Source of the DNA: DASZBX01 sp035943635
GTDB taxonomy: Bacteria > Actinomycetota > Actinomycetes > Streptomycetales > Catenulisporaceae
DNA length: 64,000 nt
Direction: 5' to 3'
Assembly: GCA_035943635.1 (NCBI GenBank)
Contig: DASZBX010000146.1
Coordinates: 1 to 64,000, forward strand
Numbering within the stretch: position 1 is the first letter of the stretch; each line of letters starts with the position of its first letter. Shown here in pieces: positions 23,511 to 33,779 of the stretch. The notes under the pieces were generated by a model. It searched no databases and was not told where the DNA came from. It worked only from the letters and a program-made list of their open reading frames with translations. The translations under genes and the position numbers were made by a program.

Positions 23511-25916
23511 ATGGCGTTAGACGACGAAGACCACGCCGCCCGGACGGGCCGGATCACCGCCCCCGGCCTGGACGGCGGGGTGGAGGTGCGGCGGGACCGG
23601 CACGGAGTCGCGCACATGCGCGCCCGGACGGTGCACGACGCTTTCTACGCGCAGGGGTATTTCGCGGCGCTGGACCGCGGTCTGCACATGGAGTACGACC
23701 GCCGGCGCGCGCAGGGCCGGTGGGCCGAGGTGGTCGGGCCGGAGGCGCTGGCCGACGACGTGTTCATCCGCCAGATCGGGCTCGCCGACGCCGCGCGTCA
23801 GTCCTATGAGCTGCTCAACGCCGAGACCAAGGCGATCATGACCGCCTACGCCGAGGGCGTCAACCAGGTCTTCGCCCGCGGGCTGCCGTCCGAGGTGCTG
23901 CCGGCGCCGCTGGAGCCGTGGGAACCATGGCACTGCTACGCGGTGTATCTGGGCCGGCATGTGTGGATGGGCAGCCTGTCGCACAAACTCTTCCGCACCG
24001 CGGTGTTGCCGAGCATGCCGAGCGACCTGGTCTGGCGGCTGCGGGCCAGCGCCCGGGAGGAGCTCGCGGTCGTGCCGCCGGGCAGCGCGTACCGGTCCGC
24101 GGCGGCCGGGCCCGGGCCGGACTGGGGCCGTCAGCTGGCCGACTGGCTGGCCGGGAAGATCGACGAGGAGCTCGGCGGACCGGACGAGGGCGAGGAGTTC
24201 ACCCCCGGCGCCGCGGCCGAGGACGGCGACGGCAGCGACCCGATCCTGGCAGATGCGCTGGTCGGCGCCCTGCCCGGCAGCCGGTCCAGCGCCACCGCGG
24301 AATCCGGGTTCGCCGGGCAGACCGGAGCGGGTGCGGCGCCGGGCGCGGACCCGGCCCCGGACTACGACCTCGGCGGCCTGTCCACCGACCCGGCCGGAGG
24401 CAGCAACAGCTGGGCCGTCTCCGGCGAGCGCACCGCCTCCGGCCGCCCGCTGCTGGCCGGGGACCCGCACCGGCCGCTGGAGACCCCCGGCCCGTACTGG
24501 CAGAACCACATCTCCTGCGACGCCTTCGACGCGATCGGCCTGTCCTTCCCCGGCGTGCCCGGGTTCCCGCACTTCGGCCACACCCGGCACGTGGCCTGGG
24601 CGATCACCCACGGCATGGCCGACGACCAGGACCTGTTCGTCGAACGGCTGACCGGCCTGCCCGTGCACACCGAGACGGTCCGGGTCCACGGCGCCGAACC
24701 GGTCGAGCTCGTGGTCCGGCGCAGCCCGCGCGGCGGGATCATCGCCCAGGACGAGGACGCCGACGTCGGCCTGGCCTTCCGCTGGACCGGCACCGCCGAA
24801 CCGGACCCGACCCTCGAGTGCCTGCTGCCGATGCTCACCGCGAACACGGCCGCCGAGTTCGACGAGTCGATGCGCGGCTGGGTCGTCCCGGTCGACAACC
24901 TGCTGATCGCGGACACCGCCGGCTCGATCCGGTACCGGCTGCGCGGCCGGGTGGTCGAACGCTCGGAGGCCAACAGCTGGTCCGCGGTGCCCGGCTGGGA
25001 CCCGCAGTACGCGTGGCGGGACTGGGTGCCGTTCGACCGGATGCCCGCGGCGGCCGACCCCGAGGAGGGTTTCCTGGTCTCGGCCAACAACCGCACCCAC
25101 GCGGCGGCCGAGCCGTTCGTGGCCGAGGACTTCTCCGGCCCGGCCCGCGCCACCCGGATCCTGGAACTGCTGCGCTCGGCCGCGCAGCTGGACCGGGACG
25201 CGATGGAACGGATCCACGGCGACATAACCTCCCCGGCCGCGCTCGAGTTCCTCGAACTGCTCGCCGAGACCCGGTGCCGGGCCGCGCCGGACCTGGTCGA
25301 GCTCCTGCGCGGCTGGGACGGGCGGATGACCCTGGACTCGGTCGCCGCGACGGTCTACATCACGGTCCGCCAGGAGCTGCTCAACGGCCTGGGCGTGCCG
25401 CAGGACCTGGCCGTGCTCGACCACCCGCTGCTGCCCAGGCAGCGCGGCCTGACCCTGTGGCTGACCTTCCCGGGGCTGATCGCCCAGGTCCGCGAGGGCG
25501 GCTGCCCGTTGCTGCCGGACTGGCCGGCGGCCCTGGACCGGGCGCTGGAACGGGCCGCCGCGCGGCTGGTCGAGACCTTCGGTCCGCAGGTCCAGACGTG
25601 GACCTGGGGCCGGCTGCACGAGGCGTCGTTCGCGCCGATCATGCCGGGCGTCGAGCCGCAGGAGAGCCGGCCGGTCCCGGGCGACAACGAGACCGTGCGG
25701 GCCGGCGGGATGCGCGGCCCGGCCCAGACCACCGCGACCTCGGGCTCGGTCGCCCGGTACGTGTTCGACGTCGGCGACTGGGAGAACAGCGGCTGGGCCG
25801 TGCCCGAGCAGACCGAGGCCTGGTACGCCGCCCGGCTGGTGCCGATGCACTACGACTGGGCGGCCGTCGTGGCCGGCTCGGAACCGGTCGGCTGGCTCAG
25901 CCCGCAGGCCGCATAG
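23511..25916 (+). CDS. Penicillin-acylase-family N-terminal nucleophile hydrolase
   Basis: An 801-residue proenzyme of the penicillin amidase/acyl-homoserine-lactone acylase family. The alpha-chain region has VEVRRDRHGVAHMRARTVHDAFYAQGYFAALDRG. An acidic linker precedes the autoprocessing site GG-SNSWAVSG, where Ser298 would become the beta-chain nucleophile. LLAGDPHRPLETPGPYWQNH and SFPGVPGFPHFGHTRHVAWAITHG are typical beta-chain motifs. It hydrolyses an amide bond in an acylated substrate. No signal peptide is visible, unlike most characterised, exported members. Codon 3 is TTA, rare in high-GC actinomycetes and read by the bldA tRNA in Streptomyces. The ATG at 23511 has CGGAGA upstream; the upstream open frame is not protein-like. 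Confidence 0.82.
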   Translation: MALDDEDHAARTGRITAPGLDGGVEVRRDRHGVAHMRARTVHDAFYAQGYFAALDRGLHMEYDRRRAQGRWAEVVGPEALADDVFIRQIGLADAARQSYELLNAETKAIMTAYAEGVNQVFARGLPSEVLPAPLEPWEPWHCYAVYLGRHVWMGSLSHKLFRTAVLPSMPSDLVWRLRASAREELAVVPPGSAYRSAAAGPGPDWGRQLADWLAGKIDEELGGPDEGEEFTPGAAAEDGDGSDPILADALVGALPGSRSSATAESGFAGQTGAGAAPGADPAPDYDLGGLSTDPAGGSNSWAVSGERTASGRPLLAGDPHRPLETPGPYWQNHISCDAFDAIGLSFPGVPGFPHFGHTRHVAWAITHGMADDQDLFVERLTGLPVHTETVRVHGAEPVELVVRRSPRGGIIAQDEDADVGLAFRWTGTAEPDPTLECLLPMLTANTAAEFDESMRGWVVPVDNLLIADTAGSIRYRLRGRVVERSEANSWSAVPGWDPQYAWRDWVPFDRMPAAADPEEGFLVSANNRTHAAAEPFVAEDFSGPARATRILELLRSAAQLDRDAMERIHGDITSPAALEFLELLAETRCRAAPDLVELLRGWDGRMTLDSVAATVYITVRQELLNGLGVPQDLAVLDHPLLPRQRGLTLWLTFPGLIAQVREGGCPLLPDWPAALDRALERAAARLVETFGPQVQTWTWGRLHEASFAPIMPGVEPQESRPVPGDNETVRAGGMRGPAQTTATSGSVARYVFDVGDWENSGWAVPEQTEAWYAARLVPMHYDWAAVVAGSEPVGWLSPQAA

Positions 25917-25921
25917 CCGGA

Positions 25922-25975
25922 CAAACGCCTGTGGCGCTGGAACGAGTCGTCTCGTTCCAGCGCCACAGGCGTTTG
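25922..25975. terminator. Strong bidirectional terminator
   Basis: A perfect 25-bp inverted repeat with a 4-base loop TCGT (arms 25922-25946 and 25951-25975, starting CAAACGCCTGTGGCGC) between the convergent acylase and MMPL genes. Confidence 0.85.
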
Positions 25976-26002
25976 GTGCAGGTGGTGCGGTGACCCGAAA
26001 GG

Positions 26003-28279
26003 TCAGCGCCGGGACTCGGCCGAGGCCTCGTCCGGGCTCTCGACCAGGCCGGGGCCGGCTGCGACCAGCTGCGCGGACTCGCCGAACAGGGCCGGGTCCA
26101 GGAAGGCGTTGCGCGGCGGCGGGGCCGAGCTGCCCTCCACCGACAGGTGCGGCATGATCCGGTCCAGCCAGGCCGGGATCCACCAGTTGCGCACCCCGAC
26201 CATCTGCATGATCGACGGCACCAGCAGCATACGCAGGACGAACGCGTCCAGCGCGACCGCCGAGGCCAGGCCGACGCCGAACTCCGCCACCGGACGCTGC
26301 CCGGTGGTCAGGAAGGACAGGAACACGCAGATCATGATCGTGGCCGCCGCCGTGATCACCCGGCCGGTCTCGGCCTGGCCCACGCGGACCGCCTTCGGGT
26401 TGTCACCGGTGTGCACCCACTCCTCGTGCATCCGGCTGACCAGGAAGACCTGGTAGTCCATGGACAGGCCGAACAGGATGGCGAGCATCATGACCGGCAG
26501 CCACGATTCCACCGGCCCGGCGCCGCCCAGGTGCAGGGCGTTGGAGCCCCAGCCCCACTGGAACATGGCCACGATCACGCCGAACGAGGCGCCGGCGGCC
26601 AGCAGGTTCATCACCACCGCGGTGAGCGGTACGACCAGCGACCGGAACGCGAGCAGCAGGAGCAGGAACCCGAGGCCGATCACGACGCCGATGAACAGGG
26701 GCAGCTTCGAGGACAGGTCCCCGGCGAAGTCCTGGTAGATGGCCGTGAGACCACCCACGTAGGCGTGCATCGTGGTGCCCTTCTCGGCGGCCGGGACCAC
26801 GTTGGCACGCAGGTCGTCGACCAGGTCGGCGGTCTGCACCGACTCGGGCGAGGTGGACGGGACCACGATGATCTTGGCCAGGGTGTCGCCGGGCCGGGCC
26901 GGGGCGGCCAGCACCGCGGCCACGTTCGGCTGGGTCTTGATCGCCTGGATCAGGTTGTTCGCCGCGGTCGCGTCGCCGGGCGAGTCCAGCTGCGCGGCGA
27001 TCTCCAGCGGGCCGTTGAAGCCGGGGCCGAAGCCCGCGGCCAGCATGTCGTAGGCCTGCCGGGTGGTGGACGAGGTGGGGTCGTTGCCCTGGTCCGAGGA
27101 GCCCAGCCGCAGCGAGCCGGTCGGGATGATCAGCACCGCCATGATCACGACGCCGGCGAAGGCGAGGATCTTGGGCCGGCGCTCGACCACGCCGGCCCAG
27201 CGGGCGAACACGCCGGACGGGTCCGGGCTCAGCGGCCCGCTGGACCGCAGCGCGCGGCGCTGGCGGCGCGAGACGGTCCGCTTGGCCACCCACTTGAAGC
27301 CGAGGACGGCCGGCAGCAGGGTGATCGCGGCGAGCACGGTGGTGGCCACCACGATCGAGGCGCCGATGCCGGAGCCGGACAGGAAGCCCATCCCGGTCAC
27401 CAGCATGCCCAGCAGCGCGATGCACACCGTGGTGCCGGCGAAGATGACCGCGCGGCCGGAGGTGTCCAGCGCCCGGACCACGGCGTCCTCATGACTGAGC
27501 CCGGTTCTGATCCCGCTTCGGAAGCGGGTGACGATGAACAAGGCGTAGTCGATGCCGACACCGATGCCGATCAGCGCGGCCAGGATCGGGGCCAGCGACG
27601 GGATGGAGGCGGCGTGCGAGGTGATCTCGATCAGCGAGGTGCCCACGCCGAGGCTGAAGATCGCGATGAAGATCGGCAGCACGGCCCCGACCAGCGCGCC
27701 GAAGGCCAGCAGGAGCACGATGAACGCGGCGACGTACCCGATCGCCTCCGAGGCCCCGGTGCTGTTCTGCTCGGTCTGCTGGACCGCGCTGCCGCCCATC
27801 TGCACGTTCAGGGTGGCGGAGTTGGCCGCGAGGCCGGTGTCCACCACCTTCTGGATGTCGGCCAGCTTCAGGTTGTTGATCTGGTCGGTGAAGACGATGT
27901 TGGCGTAGGCCGTGCGGCCGTCCTTGCTGATCTGGCCGGCCACGCCGGGGGCGTACGGCGACTGCACCGTGGCGACCTCGGGCAGTGCGGCGATCTTGGC
28001 GAAGGTCTGGGTCATGGCCTGCTGGATGTCAGCGTCCGTGACCTTCGCGGTCGGGCTCTTCGGGGAGAAGACGATGTTGTCGGTCTCCCCGGCGGCCTTG
28101 GCGTCCTTGTTCTGGAGCAGGTTGAGCGCCTTGGTGGAGTCGGTGTTGGGCAGGGAGAAGGAGTTCGAGTACGAACTGCCCATCTCCTGAGCCGCCCCGC
28201 CGATGCCGACCAGCGCGACCACCCAGAGCAGAAGAACGGCGACTTTGTGTCGGTAGCACCAGCGAGCTAGGGCTGCCAT
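26003..28279 (-). CDS. MMPL-family RND transporter
   Basis: A 758-residue RND-superfamily exporter of the actinobacterial MMPL type. It has TM1 (HKVAVLLLWVVALVGIGG), a large extracytoplasmic loop, then a block of TM helices containing LAALIGIGVGIDYALFIVTRFRSG (the GxxxDY proton-relay motif). The half is repeated with a second loop and AILFGLSMDYQVFLVSRMHEEW. Such pumps export lipids, siderophores or drugs using the proton gradient. GGGGGAG just before the ATG at 28279 fixes the start; an upstream ATG at 28330 has none. No adjacent regulator. Substrate unknown. Confidence 0.88.
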   Translation of the reverse strand: MAALARWCYRHKVAVLLLWVVALVGIGGAAQEMGSSYSNSFSLPNTDSTKALNLLQNKDAKAAGETDNIVFSPKSPTAKVTDADIQQAMTQTFAKIAALPEVATVQSPYAPGVAGQISKDGRTAYANIVFTDQINNLKLADIQKVVDTGLAANSATLNVQMGGSAVQQTEQNSTGASEAIGYVAAFIVLLLAFGALVGAVLPIFIAIFSLGVGTSLIEITSHAASIPSLAPILAALIGIGVGIDYALFIVTRFRSGIRTGLSHEDAVVRALDTSGRAVIFAGTTVCIALLGMLVTGMGFLSGSGIGASIVVATTVLAAITLLPAVLGFKWVAKRTVSRRQRRALRSSGPLSPDPSGVFARWAGVVERRPKILAFAGVVIMAVLIIPTGSLRLGSSDQGNDPTSSTTRQAYDMLAAGFGPGFNGPLEIAAQLDSPGDATAANNLIQAIKTQPNVAAVLAAPARPGDTLAKIIVVPSTSPESVQTADLVDDLRANVVPAAEKGTTMHAYVGGLTAIYQDFAGDLSSKLPLFIGVVIGLGFLLLLLAFRSLVVPLTAVVMNLLAAGASFGVIVAMFQWGWGSNALHLGGAGPVESWLPVMMLAILFGLSMDYQVFLVSRMHEEWVHTGDNPKAVRVGQAETGRVITAAATIMICVFLSFLTTGQRPVAEFGVGLASAVALDAFVLRMLLVPSIMQMVGVRNWWIPAWLDRIMPHLSVEGSSAPPPRNAFLDPALFGESAQLVAAGPGLVESPDEASAESRR

Positions 28280-28694
28280 GTTCTCCCCCTTTTGCGATGA
28301 CGATCTGATGTTCGGTTGGTAGTGATGCAAACCATAGGGTCCCCCGCTGACGCGGCGCTGACATTAAGAAGCTATATCGCGTCCTTGTGAGTCAGATCAC
28401 TAGTTTATCTGTTCCCTGGCAGTGCAGGCGTCCTGCGCGGGCCTCGCGCGCATGTCCGGTTGGGCAATTGTTCTTGAACGCAAGGCCAACGACCTGCATG
28501 TTCGCCACCATCGAGCGGTCTGCGGAGCTTTCCGAGAACAGTGTTTCCGTCGCGTGCAGGAGCTGAAATCGACGGGCAACGTGCACCGAATCCAGGCGTC
28601 TTCCGCCGACGTCAGGCGCCTTTCGAAGCCGCCCGGCGACGGTCGGCGGACGTCTGCGGCGCCCGGCCGGGCCGGCTTGGTACTTCAGTCGATG
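28280..28694. other. Intergenic region; probable MMPL promoter area
   Basis: No convincing gene. The first about 130 bases are AT-richer than the surroundings and include, on the minus strand, TATAGC-like -10 sequence near 28366-28372, a plausible MMPL promoter. The remainder is plain GC-rich DNA. Confidence 0.3.
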
Positions 28695-29432
28695 CTAACC
28701 CGCCGGGACTCCCGCGGCCTGTCCGGCGATCGCGGCCAGGTGGCGCAGGACGGCCTCGATCTGGGCCGGGTCCACCCGGCCGCGCTGCCAGGTCAGGATG
28801 ACCTGGCCGTCGATCCGCCAGGGCCGGGCCGGTCCGGCGAGCAGGTATCCGCCGAGGCCGGAGCCGAGCAGGGCCAGCGCCCAGGGCGGATTGTCGGTGT
28901 ACACCGTGAAGCGTGAGTCGAACTGCGGTTCGCCGGTCTTGAGCAGGCGCATGCCGTACGAGTGGGGCGTGCGGATCAGGCCGGTGCGCGGGGCCACCTG
29001 GAGCCGGGGCAGGCCGGGCAGGGCGGCGACCCAGCGGCGCTGGATCTGCGACCCGCTGAACGAATGGCTGAACAGGTTGTACGTACCGGCGTACGGGCCT
29101 TTCGACCTGTCATACCGGCCCTTCGACCTGACGTACTGGCCGTTCGGCCTTGCGTACGGGCTGGTCGACGTGGTGTACGTGTAGTCGAAGACCGCGGCTT
29201 GGTGCCCCTGGAAATAGCCGCGCAGGACCGCGCGGACGCCGTTGCGCGCCGCGACCTGGAACGGCTCGCCGACGGACAGCCGGCTGAGGCTCTTGTCCGG
29301 GGGCAGCAGCGCCCAGCCGCGCGATGTGGCGAACGTCTCCAACCGGTCCTTGTGCCGGGCCGCCACGACCGTGCCGGCGACCGCGAGCCCCATCACGGCG
29401 ACGATCGCCACCAGCAGTATGACGTAGATCAC
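28695..29432 (-). CDS. Membrane-anchored hypothetical protein with a short Tyr/Arg/Lys repeat
   Basis: A 245-residue protein with an N-terminal TM helix (MIYVILLVAIVAVMGLAVAGTVVAA) and a cytoplasmic domain beginning RHKDRLETFATSRGW, as in several actinomycete DUF3137-like membrane proteins. The middle holds a short tandem repeat: YARPNGQY, VRSKGRY, DRSKGPY. A second hydrophobic stretch (ALALLGSGLGGYLLAG) lies near residue 200. The C-terminus (GQVILTWQRGRVDPAQIEAVLRHLAAIA) is soluble. Function unknown. Confidence 0.6.
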   Translation of the reverse strand: MIYVILLVAIVAVMGLAVAGTVVAARHKDRLETFATSRGWALLPPDKSLSRLSVGEPFQVAARNGVRAVLRGYFQGHQAAVFDYTYTTSTSPYARPNGQYVRSKGRYDRSKGPYAGTYNLFSHSFSGSQIQRRWVAALPGLPRLQVAPRTGLIRTPHSYGMRLLKTGEPQFDSRFTVYTDNPPWALALLGSGLGGYLLAGPARPWRIDGQVILTWQRGRVDPAQIEAVLRHLAAIAGQAAGVPAG

Positions 29433-29905
29433 TGCTTCCCCCGGCCCCCTGTAGATATGACGCGCAAATGATCGGCCTTTATGTCAATGCTAATAGCTCG
29501 CAAGGATCCTAGCGCAGCTTTCGCAGACCGCTCATAACACGACCGTCGAAGCAACTGGCGATATCGAGGTTGACATGGCTCCTGACGTGCCAACCGGCAG
29601 GGCAGCCAGGACACCCGGCGATGCGACGCGCGGTGGATCCGCGGTCACACCGCAGCGGCCGCCAGATCACCGCAAGCCCCGCCCGCCGAGCAGATGATCA
29701 CAGACGGTGACCAGCACATACGGCCAGCGGACGCGCTCAAACCCTGGTCGCGGGCCCGCTCGCGGAGCGTGGAGGTTAGCCCGAATGGGCGTACGGTGGC
29801 CCGATGTCCACCGGTCTACAGCCACCCCCGGAAGAACGCCCGACCGCCACCGGGGTTAGCGTGGAACCGAGCCATGACGCCCCAGCGCGAGGGATAGACA
29901 TCGAC
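29433..29905. other. Intergenic region upstream of citrate synthase
   Basis: Divergent promoter space. The stretch 29460-29520 is AT-richer (TTTATGTCAATGCTAATAGC) and may hold the promoter of the minus-strand membrane protein. TACGGT near 29790 is a possible -10 for the citrate synthase gene. No gene supported. Confidence 0.3.
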
Positions 29906-31210
<1,305 letters not shown>

Positions 31211-31244
31211 GCATCCGGGCGGTCGAGCCCGGGCGAGGGTGAGC

Positions 31245-31297
31245 AGAAGGCCGGTCCGGAGCGGGTGAGCGTATCCCCCGCCTCGGGCCGGCCTTCT
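31245..31297. terminator. Terminator after citrate synthase
   Basis: AGAAGGCCGG (31245-31254) pairs with CCGGCCTTCT (31288-31297) around a 33-base GC-rich loop, 35 bases after the stop codon. Confidence 0.55.
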
Positions 31298-31436
31298 CGC
31301 GTCGGATCGGGGCCGGACCGCGCCGCCTTCGCCCGGATTCCCCGGCGCGGCCTACCATTCCGGATCGCAGACCTTTGACTGTCGTACGGCCCGGACCGAT
31401 TTCGCCGCACCCGCGCACCAGGGCTGTCGTGCGGAC

Positions 31437-31465
31437 TTGCCCCGGTGCCGGGTCCACCCTAAGGT
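31437..31465 (+). promoter_or_regulatory. Candidate promoter TTGCCC-N17-TAAGGT
   Basis: A -35-like TTGCCC at 31437-31442 and a -10-like TAAGGT at 31460-31465, 17 bases apart, 60 bases upstream of the gene at 31525. Confidence 0.4.
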
Positions 31466-31524
31466 CGGCCCGGAAACGGCCCGGGAGTAAGGTTGGGGCC
31501 CGCTCGACATATGGGGTCGCCGCC

Positions 31525-32238
31525 ATGACACAGCTCGACATCCGGACGGTTCCGGTGATCCAGGACCGCGCCGGTCCGCCCGCCGCCCGCACCCTCGGCG
31601 TGCTGCCCGCGCTCACGCTGGCGACCACGCTCGCGGTGACCGTCGGCGCGGGCCTGTGGGGCTCGCACGCGAGCGGGGGTCCCGGGCCGCTGTTGCTGAC
31701 CAACGGCAGCCGGCCGGTCGTCGCGACCACCGGGATCGCGCTCAACAGCGTCAGCGGGCAGACCATCGCGGTGTCCATGCCGATCAGCACCGGCCAGGCC
31801 TCGATCGTCCTGGAGTCGGCCGCGATCATCCCGCTGCCCGGCTATCCGACGCCGCAGCTGACCGATCTCGGCGTCTACTTCGGGCCCGCGTCGGGCCCGG
31901 CCGCAACCCAGGGCTGGCCGCCGCAGAGCCCCGACACCGGCGATCCGGCCACCAGCGGCAAGCAGTTGGCCGTGGCGCCGCTGGCCGGTGCCCGGGTCGG
32001 CCCAAGCCGCGTGGTCGGCGGGGTGCCGAACGAGTACTTCCTCTACTTCGGCGTCAAGGGCCGGCAGACCGGGGTGAACTACGTGGTCGCGGGGCTGCGC
32101 GTGGTCTACCGGGTCGGCGGGGCCGAGTACGTGACGAACCTGTACCAGATGGGCGAGGACTGCGTGCGCTCCTCGCTCCAGGCGACCTGGAGCACGGACA
32201 TGAACGCGCTGTCCACGGAGGTCCACCTCTACGGCTGA
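31525..32238 (+). CDS. Single-TM surface-exposed hypothetical protein
   Basis: A 237-residue protein with a short cytoplasmic tail, one TM helix (TLGVLPALTLATTLAVTVGAGLWG, about residues 22-45), and an extracytoplasmic beta-rich domain (VATTGIALNSVSGQTIAVSMPISTGQASIVLESAAIIPLPGYP...). The C-terminus contains a lone Cys in YQMGEDCVRSSLQATW. No family recognised. The stop overlaps the convergent cutA stop by 10 bases. Confidence 0.6.
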   Translation: MTQLDIRTVPVIQDRAGPPAARTLGVLPALTLATTLAVTVGAGLWGSHASGGPGPLLLTNGSRPVVATTGIALNSVSGQTIAVSMPISTGQASIVLESAAIIPLPGYPTPQLTDLGVYFGPASGPAATQGWPPQSPDTGDPATSGKQLAVAPLAGARVGPSRVVGGVPNEYFLYFGVKGRQTGVNYVVAGLRVVYRVGGAEYVTNLYQMGEDCVRSSLQATWSTDMNALSTEVHLYG

Positions 32239-32550
32239 GCGGTCTCCTTGCTGATCCAGGCGAGGTAGGCCGGGTTGCCGCCGAGGATCGGCACGTAGAT
32301 CACCTCGGGCACGTCGTAGGAGTGCGTCGCCCGCAGGTGCTGTCCGAGGCGTTCGGCCTGGTCGGCGGTGGTCTTGAAGTCGATCCGGTACTCGGTGGAC
32401 GCTTCGACGACGCCCTCCCACCAGTAGGTCGACGTGATCGGCGCGGACACCTGGGCGCACGCCGCCAACCGGGCCTCCACGGCGGACATCGCCAGCTGCT
32501 GGGCTTCGTCGACGCTGTCGGTGGTCGTCGTCACGAGCACGTAGTCACTC
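32229..32550 (-). CDS. cutA: CutA divalent-cation tolerance protein
   Basis: A 106-residue protein matching the trimeric CutA1 family: MSDYVLVTTTTDSVDEAQQLAMSAVEARLAACAQVSAPITSTYWW, then EYRIDFKTTADQAERLGQHLRATHSYDVPEVIYVPILGGNPAYLAWI. The LAAC-Q-V, Y-W-W, H-xY-xxPE and Y-xxWI blocks are diagnostic. CutA1 is linked to divalent-metal tolerance, but its molecular role is unsettled. The ATG at 32550 fits family length. It converges with and overlaps the preceding gene. Confidence 0.9.
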
Positions 32551-32637
32551 ATGACCAGCACGATAGTCGGCCCACGGCCCTGTACAGCGGCGCCACGGCG
32601 GGCCGGCTCGGTGTTGCCGTCTTGCCGCCTTGCCCGG

Positions 32638-32991
32638 TCACGGCGTCTGCCAGATCGCGAAGACGGCCAGGCTGGTCGAGCAGAGGATCGCCAGCCCGCC
32701 CAGCGACAAGCCGACGATCGCACCGGCCCGGCCGCGACCGGCCCACTCGGCCGTGTTCATCCCGTACGCGCCGAAGATCAGGGCCAGCACGCTCGTGAGC
32801 ATGCCGATGAACAGCAGAAGGAGGTTGCCGTTGAAGCCGACCGACACCAGCGTGGCGGATCCGCCGGCGCCCAGGACGCACGAGCAGGCCGCCGGAAAGT
32901 TCGCCTGGCCGGTCTCTGTGCCGTAAGCGCCCTGGAGGAACACCGAGTAGGGCCCGGCCGTCTCCGCCGACGGCGCGTCCTGTTCTGACAT
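32638..32991 (-). CDS. Small membrane protein
   Basis: A 117-residue protein with two or three hydrophobic segments: GFNGNLLLLFIGMLTSVLALIFGAYGM (about 53-79) and AIVGLSLGGLAILCSTSLAVFAIW (about 91-114). The N-terminal half (SVFLQGAYGTETGQANFPAACSCVLGAGG) is weakly hydrophobic with a Cys pair (CSC). The ATG at 32991 starts MSEQDAPSAE, with a GGGGG stretch upstream. It is directly upstream of cutA on the same strand, 87 bases apart. Function unknown. Confidence 0.55.
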   Translation of the reverse strand: MSEQDAPSAETAGPYSVFLQGAYGTETGQANFPAACSCVLGAGGSATLVSVGFNGNLLLLFIGMLTSVLALIFGAYGMNTAEWAGRGRAGAIVGLSLGGLAILCSTSLAVFAIWQTP

Positions 32992-33779
32992 CGGCGGTGG
33001 CCCCCGTCGCAGCTGGGCGAAGTTCGCGGTACGAATGCACGTCGCGCGCGGCCCGTTGCTGTGCGTGTGACGCTGATCACGAGAGTAGGCGCTCGCCCGG
33101 GCCGGGGACAGGGGCCGTGACAGGATCTGCACACTTGTGGCGTTCTTGAGACGGTTCCGCCGCGGTTGGATATCAGAGCTCAGATGATGGACCGGGAAGG
33201 TCGGCGGTGCCGGGCGAGGGCGTCGGTCTCGCTCCGGCACCGCCGGGGAACGTGGCGGCGCGGCCGCCGTGATCAGAACGGCCGGCCGCCACGGCGCCCC
33301 GGGACGGCAGCCGACCGCGCGACAGGATAAACGCGACGGCGGGCTGCGCCTCCGGGGTGTTCGGGGACCCTTTCCGCCTCGGCGCAGGCGTGTTTCCGCG
33401 CGACGGGCGGAAACACGGCGGCCGGGCCGGGGAAAGGCACCGGGCGCAAGGGGCGGATCAGCCCGGCGGAAACACCGAAGAATGCTGAAGAAAACTCACT
33501 TCACGACACACCGCTGTCCGCGTATTCGATCACTTTCCGCATTCCCGGAGAACGGGAATGGCGATCTGCGCAATGCCCGGCCCGGGACGCGTGCGGAAGA
33601 CGCGGGTGCGACGCTCACGGCAACTACTCCTCCAGGGTCGGCGGACGGCAGTCGTCAGCGGGGACGGCTTCGCCCCGCGCCAGCGAGCATATCGGGAAAA
33701 CATACCTTTGGGAAGGGTTTTTTCTCCGACCGGGCAAAGAGGAGGCTCTTCTGCCTGATTGGCCCTTCGCGTGGTGCCC
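32992..33779. other. Long intergenic region with hairpins, no supportable gene
   Basis: 788 bases with no coding signal: plus-strand frames lack GC-third-position bias. Visible structures: GTGTTTCCGC-7-GCGGAAACAC (33389-33415) with another GGCGGAAACAC about 60 bases later, and CATTCCCG-5-CGGGAATG (about 33540-33560). The final about 100 bases include a T-run (GGGTTTTTTCTCC) before the decayed hydrolase gene. An untranslated regulatory RNA is conceivable, but no known riboswitch pattern was recognised. Confidence 0.4.

Noticed and set aside
23517..26183. An open minus-strand frame of nearly 900 codons opposite the acylase
   Set aside because: Compositionally artefactual (Arg/Gly/His/Val), no start signal, and it runs through the terminator hairpin at 25922-25975.
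26147..28270. A 700-codon plus frame opposite the MMPL gene
   Set aside because: Asp/Gly/His/Arg-rich shadow of the RND transporter; no ribosome-binding site or motif.
33189..33779. Riboswitch upstream of the decayed epoxide hydrolase
   Set aside because: Hairpins exist, but no recognised riboswitch core could be matched; described only as intergenic structure.
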